Shown piece after piece: positions 24,000 to 34,265 of a DNA stretch of 64,000 bases (positions are counted from its first letter, which is position 1; each line of letters opens with the position of its first letter). Below the pieces are notes generated by a model that was not told where the DNA came from, searched no databases, and saw only the letters and a list, made by a program, of their open reading frames with translations. A program made the translations under genes and the position numbers. The stretch spans positions 7,378,001 through 7,442,000 of the forward strand of contig OZ231127.1 in NCBI GenBank assembly GCA_965153355.1, given 5' to 3'. This stretch comes from Flaccisagitta enflata. Taxonomy: Eukaryota; Chaetognatha; Sagittoidea; Aphragmophora.

Positions 24000-24300
24000 T
24001 ACTGGAAGTCTTTACTTGGAAATGGTGCGCAATGGATCGTAACAGTGATGGCGCGATGACGTAACGGTATGTGATGGCCCGTAAAGTTATGTGAGGGGTC
24101 ATAACTGATATTGTGATGGCCTGATGGGCTCCGTTTATGATGGCGTAACGGTATGATGTGATGGCGCGATGTCGTGATGTCTTGATGGCGCCATTGCGTA
24201 TAAGGGAATGTTGTGGCGTAACAGATAGTGATGGCGTGAAGATTCGAAATGGTGGAATATGGTGCAAAAAGGTGGAAAATGGTGCGCAGTGGATTTAGTT
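24000..24300. repeat. Degenerate GATGGCGTAACGGT-type repeats
   Basis: Short, poorly conserved units such as GATGGCGCGATGACGTAACG, TGATGGCCCGTAAAG and TGATGGCGTAACGG. Too diverged for a firm period. Confidence 0.6.
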
Positions 24301-24424
24301 TGGCGCGAACGATCAGTTTGCAAATGACGATCTTCCAAATCTCTCTTTTATGGCTTTTTGACTTTCCGTACTCGCAAATGGCGTAAGAAAGCGGCAAGAT
24401 AGTGGAAAAAAGCTGGAAGATAAC

Positions 24425-25390
24425 GGCGGTTACAGGTGGCGGCGGTTACAAGTGGCAGTGGTGGTGGTGGTGGTGGTTACAGGTGGTGGTGGTGGCGGTG
24501 GCGGTGGTTACAGGTGGTGGTGGTGGCGGGGGCGGGGGTAGCGAGAAGTGGCGGTGGTTACAGGTGGTGGTGGTTACAGGTGGCGGTGGTTACAGGTGGC
24601 GGTGGTGGCGGGGGCGGGGGTAGCGAGAAGTGGCGGTGGTTACCGGTGGCGGTGGTTACAGGTGGCGGTGGTTACAGGTGGCGGTGGTTACAAGTGGCGG
24701 TGGTTACAGGTGGCGGTGGTTACAGGTGGCGGCGGTTACAGGTGGCGGTGGTTACAAGTGGCGGTGGTTACAGGTGGCGGTGGTTACAGGTGGCGGTGGT
24801 TACAGGTGGCGGTGGTTACAGGTGGCGGCGGTTACAGGTGGCGGTGGTTACAGGTGGCGGTGGTTACAGGTGGCGGCGGTTACAGGTGGCGGTGGTTACA
24901 GGTGGTGGTGGTTACAGGTGGCGGCGGTTACAGGTGGCGGCGGTTACAGGTGGCGGTGGTTACAGGTGGCGGTGGTTACAGGTGGCGGTGGTTACAGGTG
25001 GCGGTGGTTACAGGTGGCGGTGGTTACAGGTGGCGGTGGTTACAGGTGGCGGTGGTTACAGGTGGCGGTGGTTACAGGTGGCGGCGGTTACAGGTGGCGG
25101 TGGTTACAGGTGGCGGCGGTTGCAGGTGGCGGCGGTTGCAGGTGGCGGCGGTTACAGGTGGTGGTGGTGGCGGTGGCGTCGGTTACAGGTGGCGGTGGTT
25201 ACAGGTGGCGGCGGTTACAGGTGGCGGCAGTTACAGGTGGCGGTGGTTACAGGTGGCGGTGGTTACAGGTGGCGGTGGTTACAGGTGGCGGTGGTTACAG
25301 GTGGCGGCGGTTGCAGGTGGCGGAGGTTACAGATGGTGGTGGTGGCGGGGGCGGAGGCAGTGAGAAGTGGCGGCGGTTACAGGTGGCGGC
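24425..25390. repeat. 16-bp G-rich minisatellite (GGTGGCGGTGGTTACA), about 58 units
   Basis: A 16-bp unit repeated almost without a break, with GGT/GGC wobble at two positions and three longer GGTGGTGGTGGC variants. Because 16 is not a multiple of three, all three plus frames read the same 16-residue repeat and stay open for over 270 codons. Each unit contains four GG pairs, enough for a two-layer G-quadruplex. Confidence 0.95.
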
Positions 25391-25589
25391 AGTGGTGTTG
25401 ACGGCGGCGGTGTCGGGTAGTTGCGGTGACTGGTGGCGGCAGTGATTCTGGTGGCGAAGAGTGGTGGCGGTGCTCAAAGTGGGCAGCAGTGAGAGGTGGC
25501 GGCCATGACAAGGGGCAATGGTTTTAGCTGGCAACAGTGGTGTTGACGGCGTCGGTGTGAGCCGGTGTCAGGTGGTGGCGGTTACAGGT

Positions 25590-25920
25590 GGCGGCATATA
25601 GGGGAATAGGGTCTCAGGGTGGCGATTGGTGGTTATGGCCGGTTAGTCCTGCTGGGTGGTGATTTCAGCTCAGTGTGATAGGGGAATAGGCTGTCTGGGC
25701 AGTAATTGGTGGTTATGTTCAGTTAGTCCTGCTGGGAGGTGATTTCAGCCCAGTGTGATAGGGGAATAGGCTGTCTGGGCAGTAATCTGTGGTTATGGCT
25801 AGTTAGTCCTACTGGGTGGTGATTTCAGCCCAGTGTATTAGGGGAATAAGGTGTCGGGGTGGTGATTGGTGGTAATGGCCGGTTAGTTCTGCTGGGTGGT
25901 GATTTCAGCCCAGTGTGCGA
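25590..25920. repeat. 80-bp tandem repeat, four units
   Basis: GCTGGGTGGTGATTTCAGC recurs at 25651, 25731, 25811 and 25891, exactly 80 bp apart, with AGGGGAATAGG between. 25391-25590 is a GGTGGCGG-rich transition from the 16-bp array. Confidence 0.9.
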
Positions 25921-26510
25921 CAGTGGTGGTGGTGGTGGCGATGAGAGCTTGTGTCGCTTAAAGGGAGCAGCAGTGGTGATGGGGACGTTAAGCGGTGGTG
26001 ACGCGCCAACGGATGGTGCTTATAGATGACAATGGTTTAAGGTGGGGGCACCACATTATGAGCCTGTACATGTGGAGTCAATCATTATGGCCGCGCAACA
26101 ATTAATGGGTGATGGCCCTACACGGTCATAACTTAACACCATTGATAGATGCAGTCACGAGACCTGACTGGCTGTTGCTTAGGTGGTGGACATGATTGTG
26201 GCTCATTCCAGATATGTGTTACTACCGAAAGCCGTATTCTTCAGGCCTCAGACTCCCACGGGCTACTTCAGGCTCACCGATTAGAGGTGTGAAGTATGAA
26301 ATATGAAAGATGAATAGGCGTATGTATCATGGATGATGCTTCAATTGGAAGCTTTGTTGGTGCGTGTGCATTGAATTTCAGACATATGGATGAACTGAAT
26401 TACCAACAAACAGGAGGGTTGAGCAGTCTCTGTATAGGAGAGGCTAACAGACATTTGCACTTTCTAACAAAAAAAAGAGACACATGTAAGGACAGGCAGA
26501 TAGACGGAAA
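25921..26510. other. No gene recognised
   Basis: Mixed DNA. A 107-codon plus frame (26329-26652) begins here but ends in (ACAG)n and shows no domain. Confidence 0.4.
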
Positions 26511-26579
26511 GACACACAGACACACAGACACACAGACAGACAGAAAGACAGAAAGACAGACAGACAGACAGACAGACAC

Positions 26580-26628
<49 letters not shown>

Positions 26629-26712
26629 AAAAACATGATTCATCTGGCATAGGCAGCAAAGTCCGTGGTAATTCTCAGTGCGTCATAGACGGACTGACAG
26701 TCTCACAGAAGG

Positions 26713-26751
<39 letters not shown>

Positions 26752-26755
26752 ACCG
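26511..26755. repeat. (ACAG)n microsatellite in two blocks
   Basis: CAGA tetranucleotides at 26515-26625 and 26705-26752, separated by about 80 bp of ordinary DNA that includes AATTCTCAGTGCGTCATA. Confidence 0.93.
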
Positions 26756-27254
26756 CGGATCAGAAAAAGGGGATACAAAATACGATACAACAGGCGGTTT
26801 TCTTCAGAACGTGTTGACAAGGAATAGAGGATAAAAAAAGTAAAAAAAGAAAAGAAATAAAAAGATAAAACAGATAAAAAAAGATAAAATGGCGCGATGA
26901 AATTTAATCCTCCCTTTCTTTTTAGTCGGTCGCTTAGCGAATTCTTAAGAGGGTATGTCCATGGGTCTGTAGGTAGGAAGGTCCGTTGGTAGGTTGGTAA
27001 CGCTGAGTTTTACTGCCTCTGTCCATCCACATTGATGCCCCTGCCCCCTTTCTTAAAAACTAACCCAACCCACCTGCATAAATGCCCTTTCCCAACCATA
27101 ATAATGCCCCCTGCCCACCGACCCATCAAAAAATAATGCCCCTTCCCACCGACAAGCGACCACTCACATTAATCTTTTATCCGTCCTTGTTTTCTTCCAC
27201 TTGGCTTTGCCTTCTATGGAATTTTAAAACTCGATATGTCTCTTTCACAATGCC
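26756..27254. other. No gene recognised
   Basis: A/G-rich 26820-26890; weak Family A-like GGTCCGTTGGTAGG and TTAGTCGGTCGCTTAGCGA near 26925-26995; C-rich ATGCCCCTGCCC repeats 27030-27165. Confidence 0.45.
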
Positions 27255-27388
27255 GCGAGGAGTCAGCACGTGTACAGTGAAAGGCGTAAGCGCGTGTACA
27301 GTCAAAGGCGTCAGGATGTGTGCAGTCAAACGCGTGAGCATGGCGTCAAACTCGTTAGCACATGTACAGTCGAAGGTGTTAGCACATG
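27255..27388. repeat. 24-bp minisatellite, left part
   Basis: Five units of AGCACGTGTACAGTCAAAGG plus CGTC. It stops at AGCACATG, where the hAT-like element begins. The array resumes at 28430. Confidence 0.9.
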
Positions 27389-28429
27389 CAGTGGCCTGTA
27401 GAGGCCTATACACCCTATACAAAGTATAGGGGCCTGGGGCTCAGGGGGGCCCAGAGGGCCTCTCAATTGTCATAGAGATGACAAGGAAAAAGAGAGAAAA
27501 GGGAGAAAAGAAAAGAAAAAGGAAAAAAAAGAAAAGAAAAAAAGGAAAGTTTTGGCCCCGATGTAAACCAACACTCCTGAGGGAATGGTTTGTAAAACCA
27601 GGCCCTGAGCTAATGATAAAAATGCTAAAACTCTTTTAAAAATACTAAAACTTTTTTTCTATTTTTGTTATAGATCAAAGTACCAAGTTCAACACCTGGA
27701 TTTTCTTCTCCAAATAGAATATAAAAAAACTACAGTGGGGTTTGTGGAATAACAGCCTAAATTGGAGGAAGGTATTTAAGTGTCTTAATTTCATTTGACA
27801 AACTTGATATTTGAAATATAAGTTGTTCACTTGATGCTTTTGTCCCTGAGTTTTTTGGTTGCTATGGAGACCAAAATTATTTCTTCAAACATTTATAACC
27901 ACTAAAATATCAATATTTTGAGAAATATTGTCAGGGAACATTGCTCAAAATTAAATTTGCTACAACTTTCCCACAGTATGTCCTGTAAGAATATTGCTCG
28001 TTTAGCCGTTGCTAGGGAGCATCATTTAGCGGTTGCTAGGTGTGATGCCCCCTAGCAATGGCCAAACGAGCAATATTCTTACAGAACATACTGTGGGAAA
28101 GTTGTAGCAAATTTAATTTTGAGCAATATTCCCTGAAAATATTTCTCAAAATATTGATATTTTAGTGGTTATAAATGTTTGAAAAAATAATTTTGGTTTC
28201 CATAGCAACTGAAAAACTCAGGGACAAAAGCATCGAGTGAACAACTTATATTTCAAATATCAAGTTTGTCAAATGAAATTAAGACACTTTAATACCTTCC
28301 TCCAGTTGAGGGTGTTATTCCACGAACTCCACTGTACATGTGCTATAGGCGGCCGGCAGTGGCGCCAAAACTAGGGGGGCCAAGATTTTTTTATTGTATA
28401 GGGGCCAAAAATTTCTCTGCTGGCCCCTG
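27389..28429. mobile_element. hAT-like non-autonomous element, 8-bp duplication
   Basis: Begins CAGTGGCC and ends GGCCCCTG. AGCACATG precedes (27381-27388) and follows (28430-28437). Eight-base duplications and CAGNG ends are typical of hAT transposons. Caution: the target is itself a repeat whose units carry AGCACATG. The interior has purine-rich DNA and a nested MITE. No transposase. Confidence 0.7.
27733..28334. mobile_element. 602-bp palindromic MITE with TA duplication
   Basis: TA flanks CAGTGGGGTTTGTGGAATAA on the left and the inverted right end CCACTG. The two halves pair along almost their whole length, including ACAACTTTCCCACAGTATGT, and meet at a centre of about 50 bp around 28035. 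A transcript would form a hairpin of nearly 300 bp. Its core is shared with 32126-32699. Confidence 0.93.
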
Positions 28430-28745
28430 AGCACATGTATAGTCAAAGGCGTCAGCATGTGTACAGTCAAAGGCGTCAGCACATGTACAGTCAAAGGCAT
28501 CAGCAAGTGTACAGTCAAAGGTGTGAGCATGCATAGTCAAAGGCGTAAGCAAGCGTACACTCAAAGGTGCCAGCATGTGTAAATGCAAAGTTGTCAGCAT
28601 GTGCGCTCATTTTATGTGTGTACTGTCAAAGGCATCAGCACGTGTACAGTTAAAGGCATCAGCACATGTACACTCAAAGGTGCCAGCATGTGTACATGCA
28701 AAGTTGTCAGCATGTGCGCTCCTTTTACGCGTGTACTGTCAAGGG
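28430..28745. repeat. 24-bp minisatellite, right part
   Basis: About 11 units of GTGTACAGTCAAAGGCGTCA with a second-order duplication of about 100 bp (CAGCATGTGCGCTC at 28597 and 28709). Frames of 60-96 codons here are repeat-derived. Confidence 0.9.
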
Positions 28746-28984
28746 CATCTGATCCATCACTAGCTAGAAAGAAAATCGCAAGAGTACATGCGCAAGTGAG
28801 TGCGTTTGTGCAGCTAGGAAAAGTTCAGTTGGACAATGATGCGGGTTTTTTTTTATGCGTCATGAATGAGTGATGGAATCAATGAAGCAACAAATCAATG
28901 AATCGAGGAATATCGTGCTTTGAATTAACTTTCTGCTATGAATTATAAATGTTTTGATTTTAATCATCTCTTCATTTCCTCATT

Positions 28985-29165
<181 letters not shown>

Positions 29166-29895
29166 GATGAATCAATGAAGACGGAGAAAGAACATGGACT
29201 TGATACTATCTTGGAAAAAAGTTTAGCGACACTTATCGTTGATGTTTCCCCCCTTTTGTGCTCAAAAGTCATGTCCTTGATTGTTTTTTGTTATATTTCC
29301 ATTTATACTAACTAGAACAAAAGAGAAAAACAATCTTTAATCCATTTTAGTGACTGTAAGTTTGGTTTGTTGATCACAACTAAAAGATGGTTGTTGTAAA
29401 AATGGTAGATTTGGGTCATTATGGCATGCAAGATTGGGCTACTTCTTTTTTGAAATCATGAGATTGTAAAACTAGAGGTCAAGAGCTAACCAGAGGTGCA
29501 ATCTGCATGTTACTGTCATTTTTTGGTAAAATATGAGAGCATTTAAAGGATGGAAGGGTAGGAGAAAAAAGAAATTTCACTTTTTTTGCCATTTCTGAAA
29601 GTACATGATCAACTTCAAACTAATGGCATTTCAAAACGTTTTGATGCACAGAGACGAGATTGCGCTATTTGATTATCTAAATGAGAAGTTGAGATATCTT
29701 TCTTTAAAGATGTCGCTGAACATATTTCTAAGATAGTAGACTAGATGGAGGGTATGAAAAAAGTGATCTTGAAAGGAGGCGTTTCATAGGACTTTATAGA
29801 AAAGGAAATAGGATGTGTTTCTAGTGACGACAAAAACCGCGTTTCTTCATATTGAACGCGTTTACAGCGTGAACACAAATTCAAGAATTTCAACT
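29166..29895. other. No gene recognised
   Basis: AT-rich, apparently single-copy DNA with no frame over 110 codons and no recognisable motif. Confidence 0.45.
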
Positions 29896-30085
29896 GTCCT
29901 ACGAGGGAATGAGCGAAGTGAGTGAGCCTGTGAATGGAGCGAGCGAGGGAAGCGAGAGTGTGAAGTGAGCGATTGAAGGGAGCGATTGAAGGGAGCGAGT
30001 GAAACGAGCGTCGCAAAGCGGAGCCTTGCTTAGCAAGTGAGCAGATTGAGCAGTGCAAGCAAACAAACATAGCGAGCGACAGAGT
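29896..30085. repeat. Degenerate GAGCGA/GTGAGCGA repeats
   Basis: Runs such as GAGCGAGCGAGGGAAGCGAG and GAGCGATTGAAGGGAGCGAT. Frames on the minus strand here (76 and 109 codons) are repeat-derived. Confidence 0.7.
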
Positions 30086-30205
30086 GGCCCGTTAAAAAAG
30101 CGATTGTCTCCGACTAGAAACGCCCCCATAGAACGTGACCAACCAACCGATGCATATGACCAGTTGACCTCAAGCCAGTATCACCGATGCGACGACGCGT
30201 TTTAA

Positions 30206-30388
30206 AAAGGCCGGATACACGGCTACCCCAGGTCACTAGAGCATGCAGTGAGGTTAAGGAATAACAAGGCCGGATACATGGCTAAACCAGTTGGGTGCGG
30301 GTGGGCAGGGGCCATGTCTTAGGTCACTAGAGCATGCAGTGAGGTTGAGGAATAAAAAGATGTAGAGTCGCGTAGCACGCGACTAAGA
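30206..30388 (+). mobile_element. Family A element with a partial tandem duplication
   Basis: A head piece (30210-30240), a second fuller head (30262-30320, ACAAGGCCGGATACATGGC), the shared GGTCACTAGAGCATGCAGTGAGG twice 98 bp apart, and the tail hairpin GTCGCG-TAGCA-CGCGAC with TAAGAA at 30366-30385. Confidence 0.75.
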
Positions 30389-30409
30389 ACATGGAGGTTG
30401 TTGTCAAGT

Positions 30410-30492
30410 TAAACAAGGCCGTATACAGACCGACGGACCGACGGACCGACGGACCGAATAATGGCTTATAGAGTCGCTTGTCCGCGACTAAA
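30410..30492 (+). mobile_element. Family A element, short internally deleted copy
   Basis: AACAAGGCCGTATACA joins directly to GACCGACGGACCGACGGACC and the hairpin GTCGCT-TGTC-CGCGAC with TAAAAA, about 80 bp in all. Confidence 0.75.
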
Positions 30493-30744
30493 AAAAACGA
30501 TAATTGAAAACAATACTAACCGATATCTCTCGCGAGCCTGTTGAAATCAAGAAGGGAAATTCGATAACTTGTCAACCACACTGGATTCAAAATGCAAATT
30601 CACGTTATGCGGTCTCTTGGCATTGGTGCCCGTTGATTGGTTAAAGCAGGGCAGTGATCAAGCGGCTAAATGAAATCGCCGATGCCTACAGCTGTATACA
30701 GAAAGTGCAAATAGAGTGGAACATTTTCCGTTTCAAAAACAATC

Positions 30745-30745
<1 letters not shown>

Positions 30746-30775
<30 letters not shown>
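30746..30775. repeat. Poly-T tract
   Basis: About 28 T residues. Flanks 30493-30845 show no gene. Confidence 0.9.
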
Positions 30776-30845
30776 CCATGAAAAAACTTCATGAACAGCT
30801 GTGTAAGATGATTCATGAACTTGTTAATAAACTTGTTTCTAAACA

Positions 30846-30975
30846 AACAAGGCCGGATACATGGCTACCCTAGTCGCGTGCGGGTGCGCAGGAGCAGTGC
30901 TGGAGAAGGTCACTAGGGCATCTGGGCAGGAGCACTATGCTCAAAAAACTAAAAAACGCCAAAAAAATAATAGTC
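30846..30975 (+). mobile_element. Family A element, head and body
   Basis: AACAAGGCCGGATACATGGC, AGTCGCGTGCGGGTGCGCAG, GGTCACTAGGGCATCTGGGC and AAAAAACGCCAAAAAAATAA. The tail is lost; a Family B arm follows at once. Confidence 0.75.
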
Positions 30976-31220
30976 GTAAAAGCGTAAGACGGTCAGCGGT
31001 ACCCGATGCCCCTAAGTTAGTGTAAATGGGTATGTGATGGTGAGAGGGGCAGCGGCCCCAAAGGGGCCGATGACCTATGCTTGGCTTGGATTTTGACATG
31101 GTGTCTTTGATTTGATCATTGAGGCTGAAACTTGCGCCTTAAGGCTGGGATTTGAGCCTTTAGTCTTTAATTTGAACATTGAGACTGGACCTGAGCCTCA
31201 AAGCTGGAATCTAAGCCTTG
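30976..31220 (+). mobile_element. Family B element: long arm plus short array
   Basis: GACGGTCAGCGGTACCCGAT through GGGGCAGCGGCCCCAAAGG to GACCTATGC, then about six units of a 21-27 bp TTGAGGCTGGAATCTGAGCC-like repeat. No second arm. Similar arrangement to 39895-40160. Confidence 0.7.
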
Positions 31221-31327
31221 AGGCTGGAATCTGAAATTTTGTTGTTAAATTGTAGAATAATCGATTTCATTCACAAGATCATAAATGAAGTAGAATTCTA
31301 TGCCATTTATGAATACAATTCTTTAGC

Positions 31328-31442
31328 CTTTTTAGTCGCGTACACGGGACTCAACACCTTGTTATGTCGATCCGTCAGTCCATCTGTCCGTCAGTCTGTC
31401 GGTCTGTCGGACTGTCCGTCACATTTTTTGATTGTTTTTGAT
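31328..31442 (-). mobile_element. Family A element, tail fragment
   Basis: TTTTAGTCGCGTACACGGGA, then CTCAACACCTTGTTATGTCG and GTCC/GTCTG tetranucleotides to CACATTTTTTG. Hairpin slightly decayed. Confidence 0.75.
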
Positions 31443-31554
31443 TGCGAGCGTTTTTTATATCACTGTTTTAACAAAACTGTAAATATAAGGGAATGTTTAT
31501 AAACCGAAATAACGACCTCTCATAAACATACGTTAATCCCCTGTTCATGAACAC

Positions 31555-32012
31555 CTGTGGTGAGGATGTTTAGCTGGAGTAATGAAGGACCTGGTGATGC
31601 TCCTATACAATGGCGGTTACACTTTTAAAGCTGGGGTAACAAAGAACCTGCTTTGGTTGTTTAAGCATGCGTGGCGAAGATGAGCTAGGGTGTTAGGAAC
31701 CTTGTTGGTATGGCGCAAGGGCGAGACTACCGGTGATGCTTAGCTGAGTTGGTAAATGACCTGGTTATGCTCCATGGCCTGGCAGGGCTGATGATACTTA
31801 ATAGCAGGGAAGATAATGCTTGTTACAGAACTTTGTTGGTATGGCACAAGGGCGAGACTTATGGTGATGCTTAGCTGGGTTGGTAAAGGTCCTGGTTATG
31901 CTCCTTGACAGGGCTGATAATGCTTGATAGCAGGGATGACAATGCTTGTTACAGAACTTTGTTGGTATGGCACAAGGGCGAGACTACTGGTGATGCTTAG
32001 CTGGGTTGGTAG
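31555..32012. repeat. Tandem repeat of about 126-131 bp, left part
   Basis: TTGTTGGTATGGCGCAAGGG-type segments at 31702, 31833 and 31959, with TGATGCTTAGCTGGG and CCTGGTTATGCTCC in each unit. It is broken at GTTGGTAG (32005-32012) by the hAT-like element; another unit follows at 34161-34265. Confidence 0.88.
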
Positions 32013-32035
32013 CAGGCCTGAGCTATATAGCGTTT

Positions 32036-32112
32036 TTGTCAACTATACAATACCAATACAATATTCTCAAGTATTGGGGCAATACAATACAATACCAATA
32101 CAATACAATATC
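32036..32112. repeat. CAATAC/CAATA repeats inside the hAT-like element
   Basis: ACAATACCAATACAATA units; they reappear at 32701-32745, 33110-33176 and 34116-34140 between nested insertions. Confidence 0.85.
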
Positions 32113-32125
32113 TATCAAAATTGTA

Positions 32126-32699
32126 CAGTAGATGTCGTCTAGACTTGGAAATCTGGGGGAATTCATTACAGGAAGACAAATAAAGTAAGGAGAGTGATAT
32201 TTGGAATATAAACTAATAAAAGGATGCTTTATTGCCCATGGGTGTTGCTTGCCATGGAAACACATTTCCATGTATTTAGGCTAAAGTATCAATTTTTTGA
32301 GAAATTTTTTGAGGGAACATTGTTTAAAATAAAATTTGCTACAACTTTCCCACAGTATGTTCTGTAAGAATATCGCTGGTTTGGCGGTTGCTAGGGAGCA
32401 TCACAGGGCTGTCACACATAATTACGCTCCCTAGCAACGGCTAAACGAGTGATATTCTTACAGAACATACTGTGGGAAAGTTGTGGCAAATTCTATTCTA
32501 AACAATGTTCCTTAAAAAAATTTCTCAAAATATTGATACTTTAGCGTGTATACATGAAAGTGTGTTTCCATAGCAACCAACACCCATGGGCAACAAAGCA
32601 TACTTTTATTAGTCTATATTCCAAATATCAGTCTCTTAAGTGAATTTGTCTTCCTGTAATGAATTCCCCCGTATTTCCAAGTCTAGACGACATCTACTG
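32126..32699. mobile_element. 574-bp palindromic MITE with TA duplication
   Basis: TA flanks CAGTAGATGTCGTCTAGACT and its inverse (TA at 32124-32125 and 32700-32701). The halves pair nearly full length. The centre carries ACAACTTTCCCACAGTATGT and its inverse, identical to the core of 27733-28334, yet the outer 150 bp differ completely. Confidence 0.93.
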
Positions 32700-32759
32700 T
32701 ATACAATACATTATCATTGCATACAATACAATACATAACAATATCTATGTAACCCTATA

Positions 32760-33105
32760 TAGTTTTGATAATAAGTGATAAGTATTACCTGGTAATATGT
32801 ATTAGAAATAATTATACTTTAATGATCTTTTAATAACTAAAAAAAAATAATATAATAATTTTGATGAATATATATATTTTGTTAGATAAGAAGAGCTTAA
32901 AAATTTAGTCCTAAATTAGTAAGTTCCTCTTCCTTTTCCTCTTTTCAACCCTCACCCACTTTTACTTTAAGTAAATTTTCCTCTTCTTCTTCACCCTCTC
33001 CACTACTTTTATTCTCCCTCAAAGTTTTGATTGCTTTTCCTCTTCTTCTTCATCACATTCAGTTTTCTCTCACACATTTTACTCTCCTCAGATCAATTTT
33101 TTTGT
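32760..33105. other. AT-rich interior of the hAT-like element
   Basis: AT-rich then CTTCTTC-rich sequence, with a roughly 63-bp duplication around CTCTTCTTCTTCACC / CTCTTCTTCTTCATC. No gene. Confidence 0.5.
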
Positions 33106-33184
33106 AATATTGCGAAGTATTGTATTGTATTGGAAAAATTACAGAATAAGCAACATGTATTGGGAAAACCCAATACACAAGAAT

Positions 33185-34100
33185 CATGGACGTAGGGGAG
33201 CTCTGAAGTTAGCCACGTCCACAGGATTTCAAGACCGAATCAGAATCAAGACCGACTTACATAACAAGTCATCCAAGGATCGCACATGGTCAGCGGTACC
33301 CGATGCCCTGCTTGGAGTGATTAGCTGAAGAAGTGGAGTGAGAGCAGGGCAGCGGCCCCAAAGGGCCGATGTCCTGTAGGACACAGGGGTGAAGTTCCAT
33401 ATGTCCTGAAATGGCATATTTGGGGTAATTTTCTGTGATATTCATTGGGAATTTTGTGTTTTTTTTAATTTTCTGTCAATTTGCCATGTTATTCAATGAG
33501 AATTTGAGGTCTGAGAGGATGGATTTAGGGCCCAAGAGGCTGGATTTGAGGCCTGAGAGGCTGGATTTGAGGCCTGAGAGGCTGGATTTGAGGCTTGAGA
33601 GGCTGGATTTGAGGCCTGAGAGGCTAGATTTGATGCCTGAGAGGCTGGATTTGAGGCCTGAGAGGCTAGATTTGATGCCTGAGAGGCTGGATTTGAGGCT
33701 TGAGAGGCCAGATTTGAGGCCTGAGAGGCTGGATTTGAGGCCTGAGAGGCTTGAGAAGCTTGAGAGGGGGGGACGTAATGTCAGACGGACGTAACGGTTC
33801 CCCCATGTGTCCTACAGGACATCGGCCCTTTGGGGCCGCTGCCCAAAAAGGGAAAATTTTAAAAAAGATTGTAATTAGTTCACTTTTTGCATCATTTATG
33901 AATGAATATCTTTCGTTTTAAGGTTTTTTTATGATATTTCAAATAAACTTAGCTAAAATTTTCTCTTTTTTAGTCTTTTTCAATGAAATTTTAAATTTTT
34001 TCAATCTTGAATTACTCTTTATTCAAGTCCGACTTGGTTTTCAAGACCGACTTTTACCACGTCCATGGACGTGGTGGACGTGGCGTCCCCTACGTCCATG
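33185..34100. mobile_element. 916-bp TIR element, perfect 8-bp duplication
   Basis: Ends CATGGACGTAGGGGA and its inverse. ACAAGAAT flanks both sides (33077+100=33177-33184 and 34101-34108). Its subterminal CCACGTCCA and AAGACCGACTT motifs also occur near both ends. Eight-base duplication fits hAT or P-like superfamilies; CATG ends recall P elements, but no transposase is present to decide. A Family B element is nested inside. Confidence 0.88.
33266..33850 (+). mobile_element. Family B element, complete, nested
   Basis: Long arm AAGTCATCCAAGGATCGCAC, GGTCAGCGGTACCCGATGCC, GGGCAGCGGCCCCAAAGGGC, GATGTCCTGTAGGACACAGG. Then a 21-bp array (33500-33765; GGCTGGATTTGAGGCCTGAGA, about 12 units). Then the inverted short arm TGTCCTACAGGACATCGGCC to GGGGCCGCTGCCCAAAAAG. 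The array frame of about 120 codons (DLRPERL repeats) is not a gene. Confidence 0.88.
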
Positions 34101-34160
34101 ACAAGAATATTGTAAACCCAATACCAATACACAATACAATCGCTCAGGCCTGGTTGGTAG

Positions 34161-34265
34161 AAGACCTGGTTATGCTCCTTGACAGGGCTGATGATGATTA
34201 GGGGAGACAATACTCGTTAAAGAACCTTGTTGGTATGGCAAAAGGGCGAGGCAGTTGATGACCCT
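34161..34265. repeat. Last unit of the 126-131 bp tandem repeat
   Basis: AGACCTGGTTATGCTCCTTG, AGGGCTGATGATGATTAGGG and TTGTTGGTATGGCAAAAGGG continue the array of 31555-32012 beyond the hAT-like insertion. Confidence 0.85.

Larger units (their letters stand above)
32013..34152. mobile_element. hAT-like element, 2140 bp, perfect 8-bp duplication
   Basis: Begins CAGGCCTGAGC and ends with its exact inverse GCTCAGGCCTG. GTTGGTAG stands on both sides (32005-32012 and 34153-34160). The element's own DNA is mostly CAATAC/AATAC repeats at both ends plus about 350 bp of AT-rich sequence; the rest is two younger insertions. No transposase, so non-autonomous. Confidence 0.92.

Noticed and set aside
24436-25445. 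Gly/Trp/Arg-rich frames of 271-321 codons in three phases
   Set aside because: 16-bp repeat; all phases give the same repeat peptide.
33435-33794. 119-codon frame with DLRPERL repeats
   Set aside because: 21-bp array of a Family B element, which is a multiple of three.
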